From: Podaxis mareebaensis
Taxonomy: Eukaryota > Basidiomycota > Agaricomycetes > Agaricales > Agaricaceae
Direction: 5' to 3'
Length of the DNA: 64,000 bases
NCBI GenBank assembly: GCA_018524725.1
Contig: JAEUWP010000335.1
Location: 434,001-498,000 of the forward strand
Part shown: positions 44,801-56,673 of the stretch, one piece after another
How positions within the stretch are numbered: the stretch's first letter is position 1
How the letters are laid out: each line of letters starts with the position of its first letter
The notes under the pieces: model-generated
Seen by the model: only the letters and a program-made list of their open reading frames with translations
The model's database searches: none
Told to the model about the DNA's origin: nothing
Translations under genes and position numbers: made by a program

Positions 44801-45612
44801 CGCTCCGACTCTTTCTTCGAGGTAAAGACGAGGCGAAGAACCAGGCTGGCATAGGAGACTGCACGGGGATTGTCGAGGAGTGGAAAGGTAGACATACGGG
44901 AGAATGGTGTCTGAACGTCAAGGGATGGAAAGATCGATATGTCGGAGAAGAGTGTTTGAATATCGGAGGCTATATTCTTGCGCAAAAATAAAGGTGGCAT
45001 TCCGAGTTCGAGGAACAGAACGTATTTTTCGTCAAAAGTGGAAAAATGGTTGGAAATTGAGTGAATAGATGATTGTCGTATGGCAATTATGTCCTGGATG
45101 GAGATGTCGTGTTGCACGACGACGTGCAATTCTCGGCGTTGCGGGTTGAAACATATTTCCGCGTCTTGAGTGGCTTGCGCCTCGATGGAGAACACTCCGT
45201 CGCGGCAGTGCCAGCCAAACTGGATGGCGGAAACTGATGCAGAGGACTCAGTAAGAAATTCGTCCCTTTTCCTTTGCTCTCGTTCCTCAACGGGATTGAT
45301 CCAAGGCATACGAGAAATGAGCTCTACGACTTCTTGACGAGCAGGATGGTTGCTTGGTTTGAAGTAAACCACTCTGCCGTCAAAGTGGGCATTTCCAGAC
45401 TCGTATAAGGCAAGGAACTTTTGAGCGGTAGCTGTGTCTGCGAGGGTAAACGTCCCTGTTCGAGATCGTGCACCTGGCCGTTGTCTATGGAGGTGCACAG
45501 CAAAATTAGTTTTGACGAAATCAAAATCTGGGCCGTGTAGAAGGGAGGCTAATGAAAGCTTGACATCATCCTCCTCGAGATGCAGGGGTAAATTATGCAT
45601 GAATACCTCCAT
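41808..45612 (-). CDS. Cellular RNA-dependent RNA polymerase (RNAi/quelling type)
   Basis: Eukaryotic RdRP of the RDR/QDE-1/Rdp1 family, which makes double-stranded RNA for small-RNA silencing. It is a cellular gene with introns, not viral. The N-terminal region MEVFMHNLPLHLEEDDVKLS looks RRM-like. The catalytic domain includes RYDVGHQENFLRVTFRDENH, PFRDSTHGFVNAGRIIDSIG, DGKYVFTDGVGTMSRDLARA, YQVRYRGSKGMLSIDYTL and the active-site motif GGGDLDGDIYN (about 42890-42940), with the catalytic Asp triad intact. A 45-nt tandem duplication (44872-44961) lies in the N-terminal half. The C-terminal exons continue to the stop at 41808. I chose the ATG at 45612 because the RRM-like start follows at once; an in-frame ATG at 45681 is less likely. 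It converges with SMD2, 132 bp between stops. Confidence 0.92.
44872..44961 (-). repeat. 45-nt tandem duplication inside the RdRP gene
   Basis: Two adjacent 45-nt units encode IQTLFSDISIFPSLD (44961-44917) and VQTPFSRMSTFPLLD (44916-44872). Nine of 15 residues are identical. The unit is a multiple of three, so the frame is kept. Confidence 0.8.
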
Positions 45613-45920
45613 GATGGATGCTCGCTGGACAATATGATATGGGAATGATAGGGAATGATAGGGAACAAGCCAAGCGCTCAAGGACCTCAGACCCCAAAGC
45701 TATAACTGGGCCCGGAATCCTAACTTTGATAGTCACGTTGGCATGGGTGTTTTATATGCCAGAGACCACGTGTAACGGAAACGACCGAGTGCTGTTAAAA
45801 CGTGAAGAGCTGATAAAGATACCTGGACAAGTGAAAGCACCCAGATGTCCATTCAGATTCTGCGAAAAGCACCACTTATCAGTATGAATACGGATACGAC
45901 ATAGTTGAGGATTTATTGGA
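45613..45920. other. RdRP upstream region and LYR gene 3' flank
   Basis: The direct repeat GGGAATGATA lies just upstream of the RdRP ATG (45641-45650 and 45651-45660). CACGTG at 45767-45772 is 155 bp upstream of that ATG. I see no gene. Confidence 0.4.
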
Positions 45921-46265
45921 TTACCGGATAGACGAGAAAAGTTGGCGTAGCTCGCGTCTCCCCGACCGGATTTTGTCTTCAATGAGAGTCTGGCACAATT
46001 CAGGAATCGGGATGCATGCCCAGGAAGAAACGGGAGAGACTCTTACAACGTCCGTGATATGTTTGTTTCGCTCGAATTCGCTCCGCATCCAGGCGAGGGT
46101 TTCTCTCCTTGTCACGGGGTCCTTGATGACTGATGATGGCTCAGGACACACGAAGGGAGGGATGAGGGTAAGGGTACCTTTAGAAGCACGGACTGCATGT
46201 CTATAGAGATGGATGGCTTCCTGCCTGAGAATAAAGTGCTTCAGAGTGGGCTGGAAAGAGGCCAT
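45921..46265 (-). CDS. LYR-motif protein, LYRM2-like, mitochondrial
   Basis: Complex1_LYR family protein. Members act in mitochondria as small adaptors for Fe-S cluster delivery or respiratory complex assembly, often with acyl carrier protein. Minus-strand exons 46265-46178, 46129-46047 and 45989-45921 give 79 aa. The start MASFQPTLKHFILRQEAIHL is followed by LYR itself (HLYRHAVRASK), then VIKDPVTRRETLAWMRSEFE with the conserved R-x-E-F-x-x-N, and DKIRSGRRELRQLF. The order matches LYRM2 more than LYRM4/ISD11 or LYRM6. An in-frame upstream ATG at 46397 would add 44 residues unlike the family, so I prefer 46265. It is head to head with the 4E-T-like gene, 144 bp between start codons. Confidence 0.82.
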   Translation of the reverse strand: MASFQPTLKHFILRQEAIHLYRHAVRASKGTLTLIPPFVCPEPSSVIKDPVTRRETLAWMRSEFERNKHITDVVRVSPVSSWACIPIPELCQTLIEDKIRSGRRELRQLFSSIR

Positions 46266-46409
46266 GGCGGGGGCTTGGGCCAGTAAGAAGACTATTTCCA
46301 AACTTGGACTGGGCACTGGTGATCGTTTCAAGGCCCGCTGCAGCGTAACAAGCTCTGCTTTGACCGACTCCAGCAAGGCACTCTCGACACCCTCCATCCT
46401 CTAACCACA

Positions 46410-49400
46410 ATGTCCCTTCCACCCCCAGAATCACCAACCCTAGACCAGACTGAAGAAGAACAGGCCGCTATCAAGGCTCTTGTCGACTCCTTTGCAAAGT
46501 CCAATTTACACGATGCCCAACACGGCGCAAGCAAAACCAGTGAAAAACCCTCCTCTGCGCCCCGTCCAATGCGAATATACACTCGTGAACAACTCCTTCA
46601 CCTTTCTAACTCGCCACTCGTCCAACTTCCTCCCAACATGCCGGAACTCAAGCAGTGGTTCGGGTTCGTGGTCAAAACCCTATGTACCCTTGCTTCGTGG
46701 CCTCATGTTCTCCTACAGCGACAACGAAATTATCTTAACTAAGAAAGAAAGCGACTCGACTTCTAATGGTCGAGCAAGGTGCCGCCTTTCGCACCATCTT
46801 GTCCCTATCCCACTTATTTATTATTTTTTTGCATCCATCCCCTTTTAGGTTCAGAAGAGAGCTCGAAGATGGCGGTGAGTCACATCCACCTCCGTTCCAG
46901 TGGACTTTTTTTTTCTCAAATCTCAATAGATGCCTCCTCACGGCCTTCGTTCCGCTCTACCCTATCCCAACCGTCGCAAATGGGTAATTTCAAGCATCAA
47001 TCACTGCGTTCAGGTGACAGAGATCGCGAACGGGACCGCGAACGTGATGGAGATAGAGATAGAGATATTCGAGACAAAGAGGGTCTCCGACATGTAAGCG
47101 TTTCCTTTGGTGGTACACACGGCTTTGCCTAATCTGAGATACATAGCTTTCTGATAAGTATGACCGTGACCGCCTTGGAATGCTACCTGCCAGTGCACGA
47201 GGGAAAGAGCGGGAATCAGCACCACACCTTAACACAAATTCGTCAAATAGAACGTCGTCCCAGAATCAATCCACCATCGGCACTAGGCGGGGAGACACCC
47301 GAGAGGCTCAGAAAAAACGGTCTGGCGAAACTGGAGATGACTGGCGACGAAGTGAGTTGATTCTCCTTCCCTTTGCCTCATGCGTCTACTAACAATCGAA
47401 TAGATGATGCTTCGCGGACTAACCGAGATGGTGAAGTCCAGTACTCCACTCTATCCCATTTTATGAAGTTAACGCTGTGATTAGAACGTGACGATCGCGA
47501 ACGGGCCAGGTCAAGGGCTCGAGAATCTTCGAGATCAAGGCGTTCACCTTCAAGGTCCAGACGCGAGAGGGATGACGGGAGAGACCGACTTGCTAGAAAC
47601 GATCGTGATCGCGATGATTATAGAAGAGACGATTATAAGCGTGAGCGAGATATTGACCGAGATCAAGACGATGACCCACGTCGTTGGCGCGATGATGGCA
47701 AACGTGACGAACGTATGGCCGCACGCCGCGCTGAGCGAGATAGGGAGTTGCGTGCTAGAGAGAGAGAACGTGGTGACCATTGGGAGCCTTCTAGTGACCG
47801 TCGTTGGACGGCCGCTGATGATAGAGATGGCCGTTACAAGCGTACCTCTGGCCGTGATAGGAAGTCCGGCGGTAACGGTGATGAACTCAAGGATCGCGAT
47901 GAACGCCGGGAAAGGGAGCGAGAGAAAGAGAAGGAACCTGCCTGGATGGACACCTATGTGCCGACAAGTACTTCTGGCATTCTGGGCGGCAAGAGTAACA
48001 ACGGCGAGCTGGATGGAATTCAGGCGTGGAAGAAGGGTCTCAAGGAGAAGGAGTTGGCACTTCAGGAAAAGAATTCCGAAGCCGCCGAATCCGACTCGTT
48101 GACTGGACAAGATATGGGAGAAAAAGGCCTTGATGAGATTCAACTCTTCAAGTTATTGATGAAGCGAGAAGAGGAGAAAAAGAAATGCGAGGGTAATTCT
48201 TCCTCCTCACCTACTCCCGATTCCAACGCGAATCCCAAGCCCGCTATCAATACCGGTAGGGCAATTCAGGTTCTTCCCCGACCATTCTTGGACTAACTGC
48301 CACCTCGTGCGACAGATCAAGTATTAGGTTCTACTTTCCCCAGTTCCAACTCCCAACCTCACCCATCATCCTCTACCCCGAATCCTGAAACCCCTGCAAC
48401 CTCTTCCACTCCCTTAAAGGAGCTACCCCCAAAACTCCAGTCTACGTCCACAACAGTACCTGACAGTTTATCGACCGATGGTGGCTCCTTACAGTTTTCG
48501 GAGAGGTCTACGGAATACAACCCACCTGCCGGCTCGCGCTTGCTTGCCCTAGGTCGAACATCGGCCAAGTCACCCGTTAACCCTTTGACCAGCTCTTCAT
48601 CAGCACCATCTAATAGTAAGAGGACTGCTTTTTGCACATTACAGCTCTATTCACTATGTTTTAGGTCTTGCCGTTGAGACAATGACCAAACCCGGGACAC
48701 CCCGAGCTCAAGGCTTCTCTCCCTTTGAAGAACAAAAGCGTCTTGGAGAGGAACATGTTCAACTTGCGATGTCTGGCCAGTTTGACCTCAGTCAACGCCC
48801 CACAGATAAAGCCTACAGCCCCATGGCACCCGGTAACGCATATGACGACAGCAATGGTTTGGCCTATGCAGGAAATAAAGGTAGTCGCTTTGCAAAATTC
48901 TTCGATAACAGACCGAAAGAGAATGCACTGCCCGGACTCAAGCCACAGACTCCGACCGGTTTCCTGTCCTCCTCTCCCAACCCTCCGCAGAGGCAGGAGC
49001 AGGCCATCTATGGTGGTGGACCTTCAACAGGACCTGAAAGGACGATGGACGACATCTTCGCTATGCTCAACAACTCGTCTCAGGTGTGTCACGCCAACTA
49101 TACCTTGTAGTTTTGTCTGACAACTTGACTCAGGCTCAACGTGCTAACATGCTCAGCCACCCGACACCGCATCATCCTTTGAATAATGGCCTCCTCCTCA
49201 ATCAACCCAACGCAATGAATAATCTGCCGTCTCAGCCTCAACACCTCCAATCTAACAGCCGGCTAGATGCTTTGTACGATAGTCGCCTCGATGATCGCTT
49301 TGTACCCGATGGAATGGTGCCAGGCCTTAGGACGGTCCCTCCCCCTCGAAGTCGCGACAATGTCGGGCTTTACCAAGACCTACCTGACGAAGCACTGCAA

Positions 49401-50120
49401 TTCCATTTGCAGCGGTTGCAACAACAGCAACGAGGGCCTGACCCATTCAATGGACCGAATCCGTCAATGTACGGGCCCCAAAACGGTCGCAACGTGGGAC
49501 TGCCTTTGCACCAGGTCCAATTCCGTGGCGGTCCTTCGCCCGGAGTGGGTCCGCATAATCAGCTATCAAACCTGCAGCCCCAACGCCTGCCACCTGGCCT
49601 GGCCAATCTCGGTGGCCGCCCTCCCCATGATTCCACACAGCTCCTAGGTCCCCCAGGACATCCGAACCCCCCACTCCATGCTAATCTCCACCCTAACGCT
49701 CCTCCCGTTCAGCAACAGCCTTTCAATAATTTCGCCACAGGTAACCTGACTATCAATCACCCTCAATTACGAGCGCCCATCCCCAATCTCCATCAACTCC
49801 AAAACGCTGGCCCACATCCAGGTTTGGGCCCTATGGGACTCAGCAACAACATGGAGTTACGGTCGCAGAATCCCAATCAAATATTGAACCTAGGAGGTCC
49901 TAACCTGCCCGGTCCAAGAGGAAACCCATTGTTTAATCCCCAGAACACTAACCCCCTACAAGGGCCTATCCTTGGAGCACGCCAACCACAAGCTCACCTC
50001 CCTCCTCACGTCCCACCGCATCTCATGCCACCCCACTTCCAACAAGGATTGAATGGACCAAACAATGGTCATACGAACGAACTGATTGCTCTCTTAATGG
50101 GCGGGGCTCCGCGAGAGTAG
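46410..50120 (+). CDS. eIF4E-transporter-like (4E-T) protein
   Basis: Large, mostly disordered protein. RPMRIYTREQLLHLS near residue 55 contains YTREQLL, a canonical eIF4E-binding motif Y-x4-L-phi (46578-46598). A spliced exon WFGDNEIILTKKESD follows, then long Arg/Asp/Glu-rich repeats (DRERDRERDGDRDRDIRD), PAWMDTYVPTSTSGILGG and LDEIQLFKLLMKREEEKK. GNKGSRFAKFFDNRPKENA (about 48870-48930) resembles the conserved SRFSRWFSNPSR segment of animal 4E-T, and ERTMDDIFAMLNNSSQ follows. The C-terminal 340 residues are Gln/Pro/Asn-rich, with PPGL at 49590-49601. By homology it may repress translation and store mRNA in P-bodies. The order of elements matches 4E-T, but overall similarity is low. At least seven introns are needed; the junctions in 46660-47160 are my best reading. 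Confidence 0.7.
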
Positions 50121-53100
50121 TTTCCACATACACCATACCCTCTTTCCTGGAGGCCACACGTGGTCGTTCTACCTTACCATGTACATTCTTGCGTCATGTC
50201 TTAATCATGCCGCTCCTCTTTCTCTCCCTTTTTTTTTTTGGCTCAATGCATTATCGGCTTCTCTTCTTTTCCTTCTGCGGTGTCCCTGGACTAATAGTAC
50301 TGAATCAATATTACCAGTGAGTTTGTGGCACATAAACGTTGTCATGTTCTACTTGCCGAGGATCGCTGCCTGGAAACATGTTGTGGAAGAAATCGTGAGA
50401 CAGATCAGAATGAATCGTCCGCTTCGCTAAATCTCAAGGCAAGCACGTTCGGCGACATCATTCTTCCATTACCCACGTCAGCTAGGGATACACTGACCAT
50501 GTTACTGTTGTCAGTGCTTGTCGCTGAGTGCCGGGAAGTATATACCTCTTGTAGTTGTTTTCGATTGTAGGTTGAATGCACCCAGATGTTTCACGAAGCA
50601 CGAGTGAAGAGAGAATCGATAGCTGATAATTTCGGCTCCGTATATCCCATTTCGTTGAACAAGCCCCGGTGGCTATCTAGATGCGACATCACGAAAAGAA
50701 GCGAATCTTGTGCTTGATGTGTCAGTTTCCTCCCTTGTTCACAACACCTCACCACTTGATGTGAATGGAAGCTCGGTCTATGAAAACATGGCATGGGTAG
50801 GGAGATTACACCTCTTCATGTTGGTTTTCAAAGAATTTTCTCGTACCTCCGTTTCGCATATCTTGTGGATCCAATTGGCATACCACACAAGTCGTTCCTC
50901 GAGCATCGGTGAAATGGAACTTCATTGTTACCCTATGGATCTTCAATATAACGTGGAAAAACCACGGCCCTACGGGAATAACCCTGACTTGTCCTTGAAG
51001 ATTCCTCAGGGAGAAAAAGCCCGCCAAGCTCCGCATGCACATTCTCATGGAGGGTCCCACTGCGTCTATCAATTCCATCAAATACCCATGTCAGAGAGAG
51101 TGGTTCTAGCTGAGCAGGGAGTGGGCCCTATAAGGCTCTGCGAAGCTCTGCTGGATAGCACCCGGTGGGGTTCTGAAGCCACTTTTGACCAAATAGCCCA
51201 CGTAAAGAGAGGATAGTTGATGTAGAAGCAGGTCACTTTAGTGGCTCTGGTCCTTCTCAAGCAACGTCGTGGTGTTTTAGTGTAGGTTGCTTCATGCACA
51301 CTATAAAATTGTCGAGTGACAATAGCGAGTCGGGGGAATGAGGCGAAATGGAGAGAAACGGTGAAAGAATCCGCCCAGTTCGGGCGGTCACTCTTGAACC
51401 GCTCGGAAACTGTATGGTACCTGGTAACAAAGCAGATAATCAGGGAAAATTCACACTTCCGAGATCAGTGTGCACGCTGGCCCTCTCAACGGCCGGATGG
51501 CGGTGGCGAAGAAGTGAACAAGATGTTGCGATCAGGATCTGGCCGTGATCCCATGGCCAAGTGTGTATGTGTTATTGCCGGTGAGGGCGCCCATGAAATT
51601 TCACGAGAGAACATGAATGACACATGCTTGATTCTTCGGGCGCCACACAAAATCTAGGGTGCGCATACTTGTATGAGAGACTGGGCTAATTACAAAGGTA
51701 ATATATGTCGGAGACATGGCGAAGATCGAACGATTGGCTAGGTGAGCTGGCAAAAGCCACAAAGTAGCGGGGAGTACGTACAACTCCACTGGGCAGCGCG
51801 AATACAATTGAGTGAGCGGCGGAATGATGTCAGGAAATGACTGATGGAGAAGCCGGTTGTAGAGTACATTTGGGGCCTACGGGCGATGATATCGACGATG
51901 AATATGAGTTCTCACCGACTCGGCAAGCCGTATCAGGGCGAAGCGAGAGGAGCGATCAGAGGCAGAAAGGGCCACGGATAAACCAGAAAACACAAGGAGG
52001 GGTGGGGCAGACTAGTTGTGAAGAAATAAAATAAAATAAAAACAGATACGATAGAGACAGCAGTCTTGTAATAGATGGGTTCTGGTTCTCGTGTACAAAA
52101 GTAGCAGACTGGCTAAAACAACAAAGGAAGGACAATAAGCCCATTTGAGAGGAAGGCTCCCAAATTGACAGAAGGGTTGCTTACATAACGCCAAGTGACT
52201 TAGACGCCTGCTGCCTGCAGGCAAGGAACGTGGAATCAAAACAGGATCGAATGGGATCGAATTACGAAGTGAACCTGGATGTTAGTAAAGGATAAGCGTC
52301 CACGCTGCAGCGCACACATCCTGTCCCTTGTCCTTGAAAAGTTGCTTCTTGTCCACTCGACGCAACTTTTCCCTCCATCCCTCTCTAGTCGCCTTTGTGC
52401 CTCTCTCAGTTGTCGAGCAAGGTTATTCCTGTCCTCGCTGACTGTAAGCCTCTTTGGACACGCTCCATTCATTTCGAGCGTGTGCACGGCCTTCCAATCT
52501 CCTTGTGGTCTATCCAAGTGGCGACGCCCTTAGACTTGTCTTTCTCCCTCGCAACTCACTCCAGTCACTCTTTTGGTTTCCCGTCGTATCCCAGCCGTAA
52601 TCCACTACAACACTGCAAAGTAATCTCATCCCCTTTAATATCTGTGGCAACCAGTCCGACAATCGTTTCGAAACGTACGTGACAATTTTCGTTGCGCTTT
52701 GACGCCGTCCTAACGATGGGTGTATACCGTTGCGCAGTTACCAGCTCTTGCTTTCTTGACACCCGTTCACACCCGTTCACACCCGAGCTCACTGGTGAGT
52801 CGTCTATATGTCGAGGAAGAACGCAGGATGTGTATTGACTGCCGTCGTGCTCAGGAGACCGCCGGTGTGTAGAATTTCATAATCCAAGGTGAGTTTGTAA
52901 TTCTGTTGATCGGTGCACAGTGTCTGGGAGGGTGCGATCATGCACTGCGCCTGTGGGCAGACGAGAGAGATCTACGTCATGAATCGAGCTCGTCGCAAAA
53001 CGTGGGGTCGTGGGAACGGCCAAATCGACGGTCCGGCAAGGGCAGATCCTTCCCGATTTAGACCCGCGCAAACCGTGTGGCAGTTTCATTCCTTTTCTGC

Positions 53101-53941
53101 CGCGGTAATCATCCGATAGTGATGAATCCACGACCACAGAGAGTGGTGCAGTAGCATGTCTCGTGTGTGTCTTGGGGCAATTGTTGTTGCTATTGGCTCA
53201 GCGGATGGCGAGGGTCGTGACAGGGATGGACAGGAGGAATTCAAAGGCGGTGGACTTTGGAGGACAGGGCATGTGACTCTGGACACAAACCTTCCTGATC
53301 GGGAGCTGATAACCACAGCTTGGACCCGAAAGCGCCATCAGAGTTGCCTGTGGCCTTTGCCAATCACCTTCTTTTCTCTTTTATATTCTTCTGTCATTCC
53401 CTCTTCCCCTCTTCCGTCGTCGTCGTGCCCGCCCTCCTCCCAGGCGCACACGACTCCTTCCTTCCTCCATCACGACTCACGCTCACGACCCCCATAGACA
53501 GGCAGTCCGCCTCCTTGAGCTTTCTGCTTCTTCGTCGCCCTCGATAAACCTTTTCTCCTCGTCGCCACCCTCCGTGCATGCTCTATAGCTTGCTTCATCT
53601 TCAACTTGTGAGTCGTTCGTTGCCCTTTTTCCCAGTTATTTCGTGTTATTTTTGGACCGCGGGTACTGCTCCCGATCGCAAAGCCCCTGTTTGTCTCTGC
53701 CTTTGTCTGCAGTCTTATGGGTGGCTCTTTGTTTGGCGAGACTCGGCTTGTGTACCTCTGTTCTGCCTCCGTCGTCGCTCGCGCTCTTGCGTGGCCATCG
53801 ACACGGCGTTCCCCCCCTTTCTCCGCACAATAGGCGCCTTCCATGTTGTCACTTGATCCAGTTGACTCGAATGACGCTGACCCGTCTTCACCCTTTAGGT
53901 CCGCATCAATCTTTCTCACCTCCTATTCAACTGGTCTCGAC
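50121..53941. other. 3.8-kb gene-poor region upstream of the G1 cyclin
   Basis: This is the largest gap of the window. Open frames of up to 168 codons (for example 50710-51216 on +) show no family resemblance, no convincing splicing and no consistent frame. Notable parts: a CACGTG at 50157-50162; a direct repeat of ACCCGTTCAC at 52761-52785; and CT-rich tracts at about 53380-53570 that look like a core promoter or 5' leader. GTGAGT at 53608 is a good splice donor, with an acceptor TTTAG at 53895-53899, so a 5'-UTR intron before the cyclin is plausible. It may be a long regulatory region or hold a noncoding RNA. Confidence 0.45.
52761..52785 (+). repeat. Short direct repeat ACCCGTTCAC, two and a half copies
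   Basis: Two exact 10-bp units at 52761-52770 and 52771-52780 are followed by a partial copy ACCCG. It lies in the gene-poor region, about 1.2 kb before the cyclin start. The role is unknown; it may be replication slippage. Confidence 0.7.
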
Positions 53942-55332
53942 ATGAAGGACGTCTCCATCTCCTCTACACGTCAATCCCGTAACACTCTTATTTACCCCAA
54001 GAAGCGTCCCTCTCCCCATGGCATTCAGAAAGCCCACAAATCCCCATCGCTGCTCGCCTCTTACGCCCGTCGTTCCCCACGCTCTGCAAAGCTTGCTCTT
54101 CTCCAACAACAGCAGCGCCTTCGCGAGGCTCAATACCACTGCAGGAAAGAAAATGTCTTACTTGAGGAAGAGTACCGCGATGAAATCCGCTATTATATGC
54201 ACGATATGGAGGTTAGTTCTCCTTTCTTGCATGCATATGCCTGCAGGAATTCATGTATTAATTGATCATGGGTTTTGTTCAGCGTTTTACTATGTCTTCG
54301 ACTCAGTCTATGGATCAGCAGCCTGAGATTCGGTGGCACATGCGCCCCTGCTTGGTGGACTTTCTCGTGGAAATTCACTTCACCTTCCGTCTGCGCCCAG
54401 AGACGCTTTATCTCACCCTCAACATTGTGGATCGATATGTTTCACGCCGTATTGTCTACATTAAGCACTACCAGCTCGTCGGTTGCGCTGCGTTATGGAT
54501 TGCTGCCAAATTCGAAGACGCGAAAGAGCGTGTGCCCACGGTTCAAGATCTTGCTCAGATCTGCCGCGAGACCTACGAGGAATCCGCGTTCATCCAGATG
54601 GAAGGTCATGTTCTCTCGACCATTCAGTGGACCCTTGGTCACCCAACAGCCGAGGCTTGGCTTAGACTCATGTGCTGCGGTCCGTATGTGGAGGAGGCCC
54701 GGGTACAACATGTCGCGCGTTTCTTGATGGAAATCACTCTCTTCTACCGCGAATTTGTCAAATACCCGCCTTCAACGATTGCATTGGCTGCATTGACCCT
54801 TGCCCGCTATCTGTGCGGCAAGCCCCGCCGACTTTGGGAAGAAACTGATGAGTGTCTGGAGGTTATCGATTACCTCGACACCCGGTTGTCCAAGCATGTC
54901 AATGACTTGTCAGAAACACTCATCAAAAAGTACTCCTATGCATTCTATTCCAAGGCAGCAACCTTTGTCGTTCAGCACTATCTGCAAGGTGGACGCTTTG
55001 TTCGCCAACCGCTTCCTTCGTTGCCTGTTACACCAAAACGTGCGACCGTGTCCGCGGCCACAACACCGATGAGCTCGACAACATCACTATCAGATATGTC
55101 GGACGACATGCCACTCACCCCGACTACACCAACATTCTCTAGTGATCCATTCTCGGGCTCCTATCCCTCGGATGACAAGGAGAACAAACCGTCACATTTC
55201 GAGCCTGTGCTGAACAAGCATCGCATGGAAGCCGTTCCGGAGCAATTCCTCCCTCACGATTTCGTCACCTTTGGCCGGTCTGCTCTTCATAATCTGAACA
55301 TCTCCTCGCCTCGAACAACGCTTGTCTCATAG
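53942..55332 (+). CDS. G1/S-specific cyclin, CLN type
   Basis: Cyclin of the fungal CLN/Puc1 group that binds Cdc28/Cdk1 to drive Start. The N-terminus is KDVSISSTRQSRNTLIYPKK and SPSLLASYARRSPRSAKLAL. One intron falls between YMHDME (ends 54211) and RFTMSSTQSMDQQPEIRW (about 54283). The cyclin box includes RWHMRPCLVDFLVEIHFTFR, LRPETLYLTLNIVDRYVSRR, YQLVGCAALWIAAKFEDAKE with the conserved K-x-E, and LSTIQWTLGHPTAEAWLRLM. The second fold contains FLMEITLFYREFVKYPPSTI. The C-terminal third is Ser/Thr/Pro-rich with several TP sites, a likely CDK-phosphorylated, SCF-targeted tail. Two starts are possible: 53942 (used here) or an in-frame ATG at 53843, which adds 33 residues but may lie in a 5'-UTR intron. 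The gene has a very long upstream region. Confidence 0.88.
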
Positions 55333-56673
55333 CATGTTCCAACCTTGTACTTTCCGCCGCTTCTGTTTCTTTTGTCGTGTTCAAATGCAACAATCCACAA
55401 AATGTATCACCAATACACGCCGCATCGACAACCCTCCCGCAGCACATTTCCTCGCAATTCATTCAACCAACCAACCATCACTTTCCCTAGCAATTGTCTC
55501 GATATATCATCACCCGCATCTACTATTCTATTCTGGCAAGGCGTACAACCTATCTACGGGTAGAAGATGGATATCGGGCGGTGGGACAGGGTATCATCAC
55601 CTCGTCATATTTGGCATTCGTCGAAGACTCGAGGTTATCGTCAAACAATCTTGTATGTTTGCTTTGTTGCCTGGACTCTCCGCTCCCTTTTCCGTTCTTT
55701 AACCTAGCTCTTTCCCGAAGTCATAGCCTAGTATACGCGGTTCTTTTGCATCCCTTGGTCGTTCTTACAATCCATCCGACTATCCACTCTTTCTCATCCC
55801 CGTCACTATGCATTCCACTCCTCATTTACCTCATTCGCAAGAGCCATTCATCACACCCCACACAATCGTTTTTCTACAAGACGGCAGCCTTTTTTTCCCT
55901 TATTGTTCAGTACCGTCACCTTCGTTATAAGAAGTATTTTATTCTTCACTTTATATATAGTTGTTTTACGCCTTGGACCCACGCCGTGTTGAACGAGTGG
56001 ATGCTATGGCATCTCTGCTTTTTGGTCTTATTCCCTCTCTCCTACAACTTCCTCTCGTCCGATTTCCCGCAATCTCGTCCACACAGCTACTCCCAATCCT
56101 TTTGCACTTGGTCTGTTCTCAAAGAACTCGATATTGCATTTCCAATTGATCTGTAATTACATTCCATCAAATCAATACTTAGGCCACAAGGACTTTCATA
56201 CTCCTCTGCGTATACGTCGACTAGTAATACATGTGGCCGGTTTGTTCAGAGATAATGGGAATGAAACCTTCACACTATGCCGAGTAATGGATGTGTCTTT
56301 TGTTGAAATGCATGTCCCAGCTCGCAACGTCCTTGGTAACCAGCACTAACCCCGGATTGATCTAGGGACGAGGCATGTAACTTGTCCGACGTGAGAGAGA
56401 AGAAGGTGGAGCGCACTAGTTTCCGACATAGACCCCTTGTATTTGATTTCGACAGACTTCCATGCCACTGCCTTGTGGCACAAGACCCCTGAATTAAACC
56501 CGGCGTTTACCCCACTGATGCACCATCATCGACATAAGAAGTATCTATCTCAAAAAGGTGGACAAATCCCATGTTTTAGATAGATATCAATGAAATAGAC
56601 ACAAATGGAATAAGGTTACTACATATAACGAACGCAAAGTCGAGCATAGAGTTCGTTGTCATATGATACTACT
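55333..56673. other. Convergent intergenic region, T/C-rich
   Basis: This holds the 3' flanks of the cyclin (+) and the oxidoreductase (-). A 220-codon open frame at 55494-56156 (+) is very rich in Ser, Leu, Phe, Tyr and His, as expected where the strand is T/C-rich and stops are rare; I do not call it a gene. It may be a long cyclin 3' UTR. I see nothing else. Confidence 0.4.

Noticed and set aside
41808..45612. RdRP as an integrated viral polymerase
   Set aside because: It has introns and the DLDGD motif of the cellular QDE-1/RDR family, not the palm motifs of viral enzymes.
45921..46397. Longer LYR protein starting at 46397
   Set aside because: The extra 44 residues do not match LYRM2 proteins, whose start resembles the ATG at 46265; the longer start would also lie only 12 bp from the 4E-T start.
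46980..47025. A 30-nt intron at GTAATTTC...TTCAG in the 4E-T-like gene
   Set aside because: It would be too short for splicing and the frame is open through it, so it is kept as exon.
40890..50120. An RNA-silencing or RNA-metabolism gene cluster (SMD2, RdRP, 4E-T, NOP7)
   Set aside because: These are separate conserved genes on both strands, with a LYR protein between them; no Dicer or Argonaute is present. Adjacency is best read as chance.
50710..51216. 168-codon frame in the gene-poor region
   Set aside because: No recognisable domain, no codon pattern difference from the other frames, and an equally long frame runs antisense.
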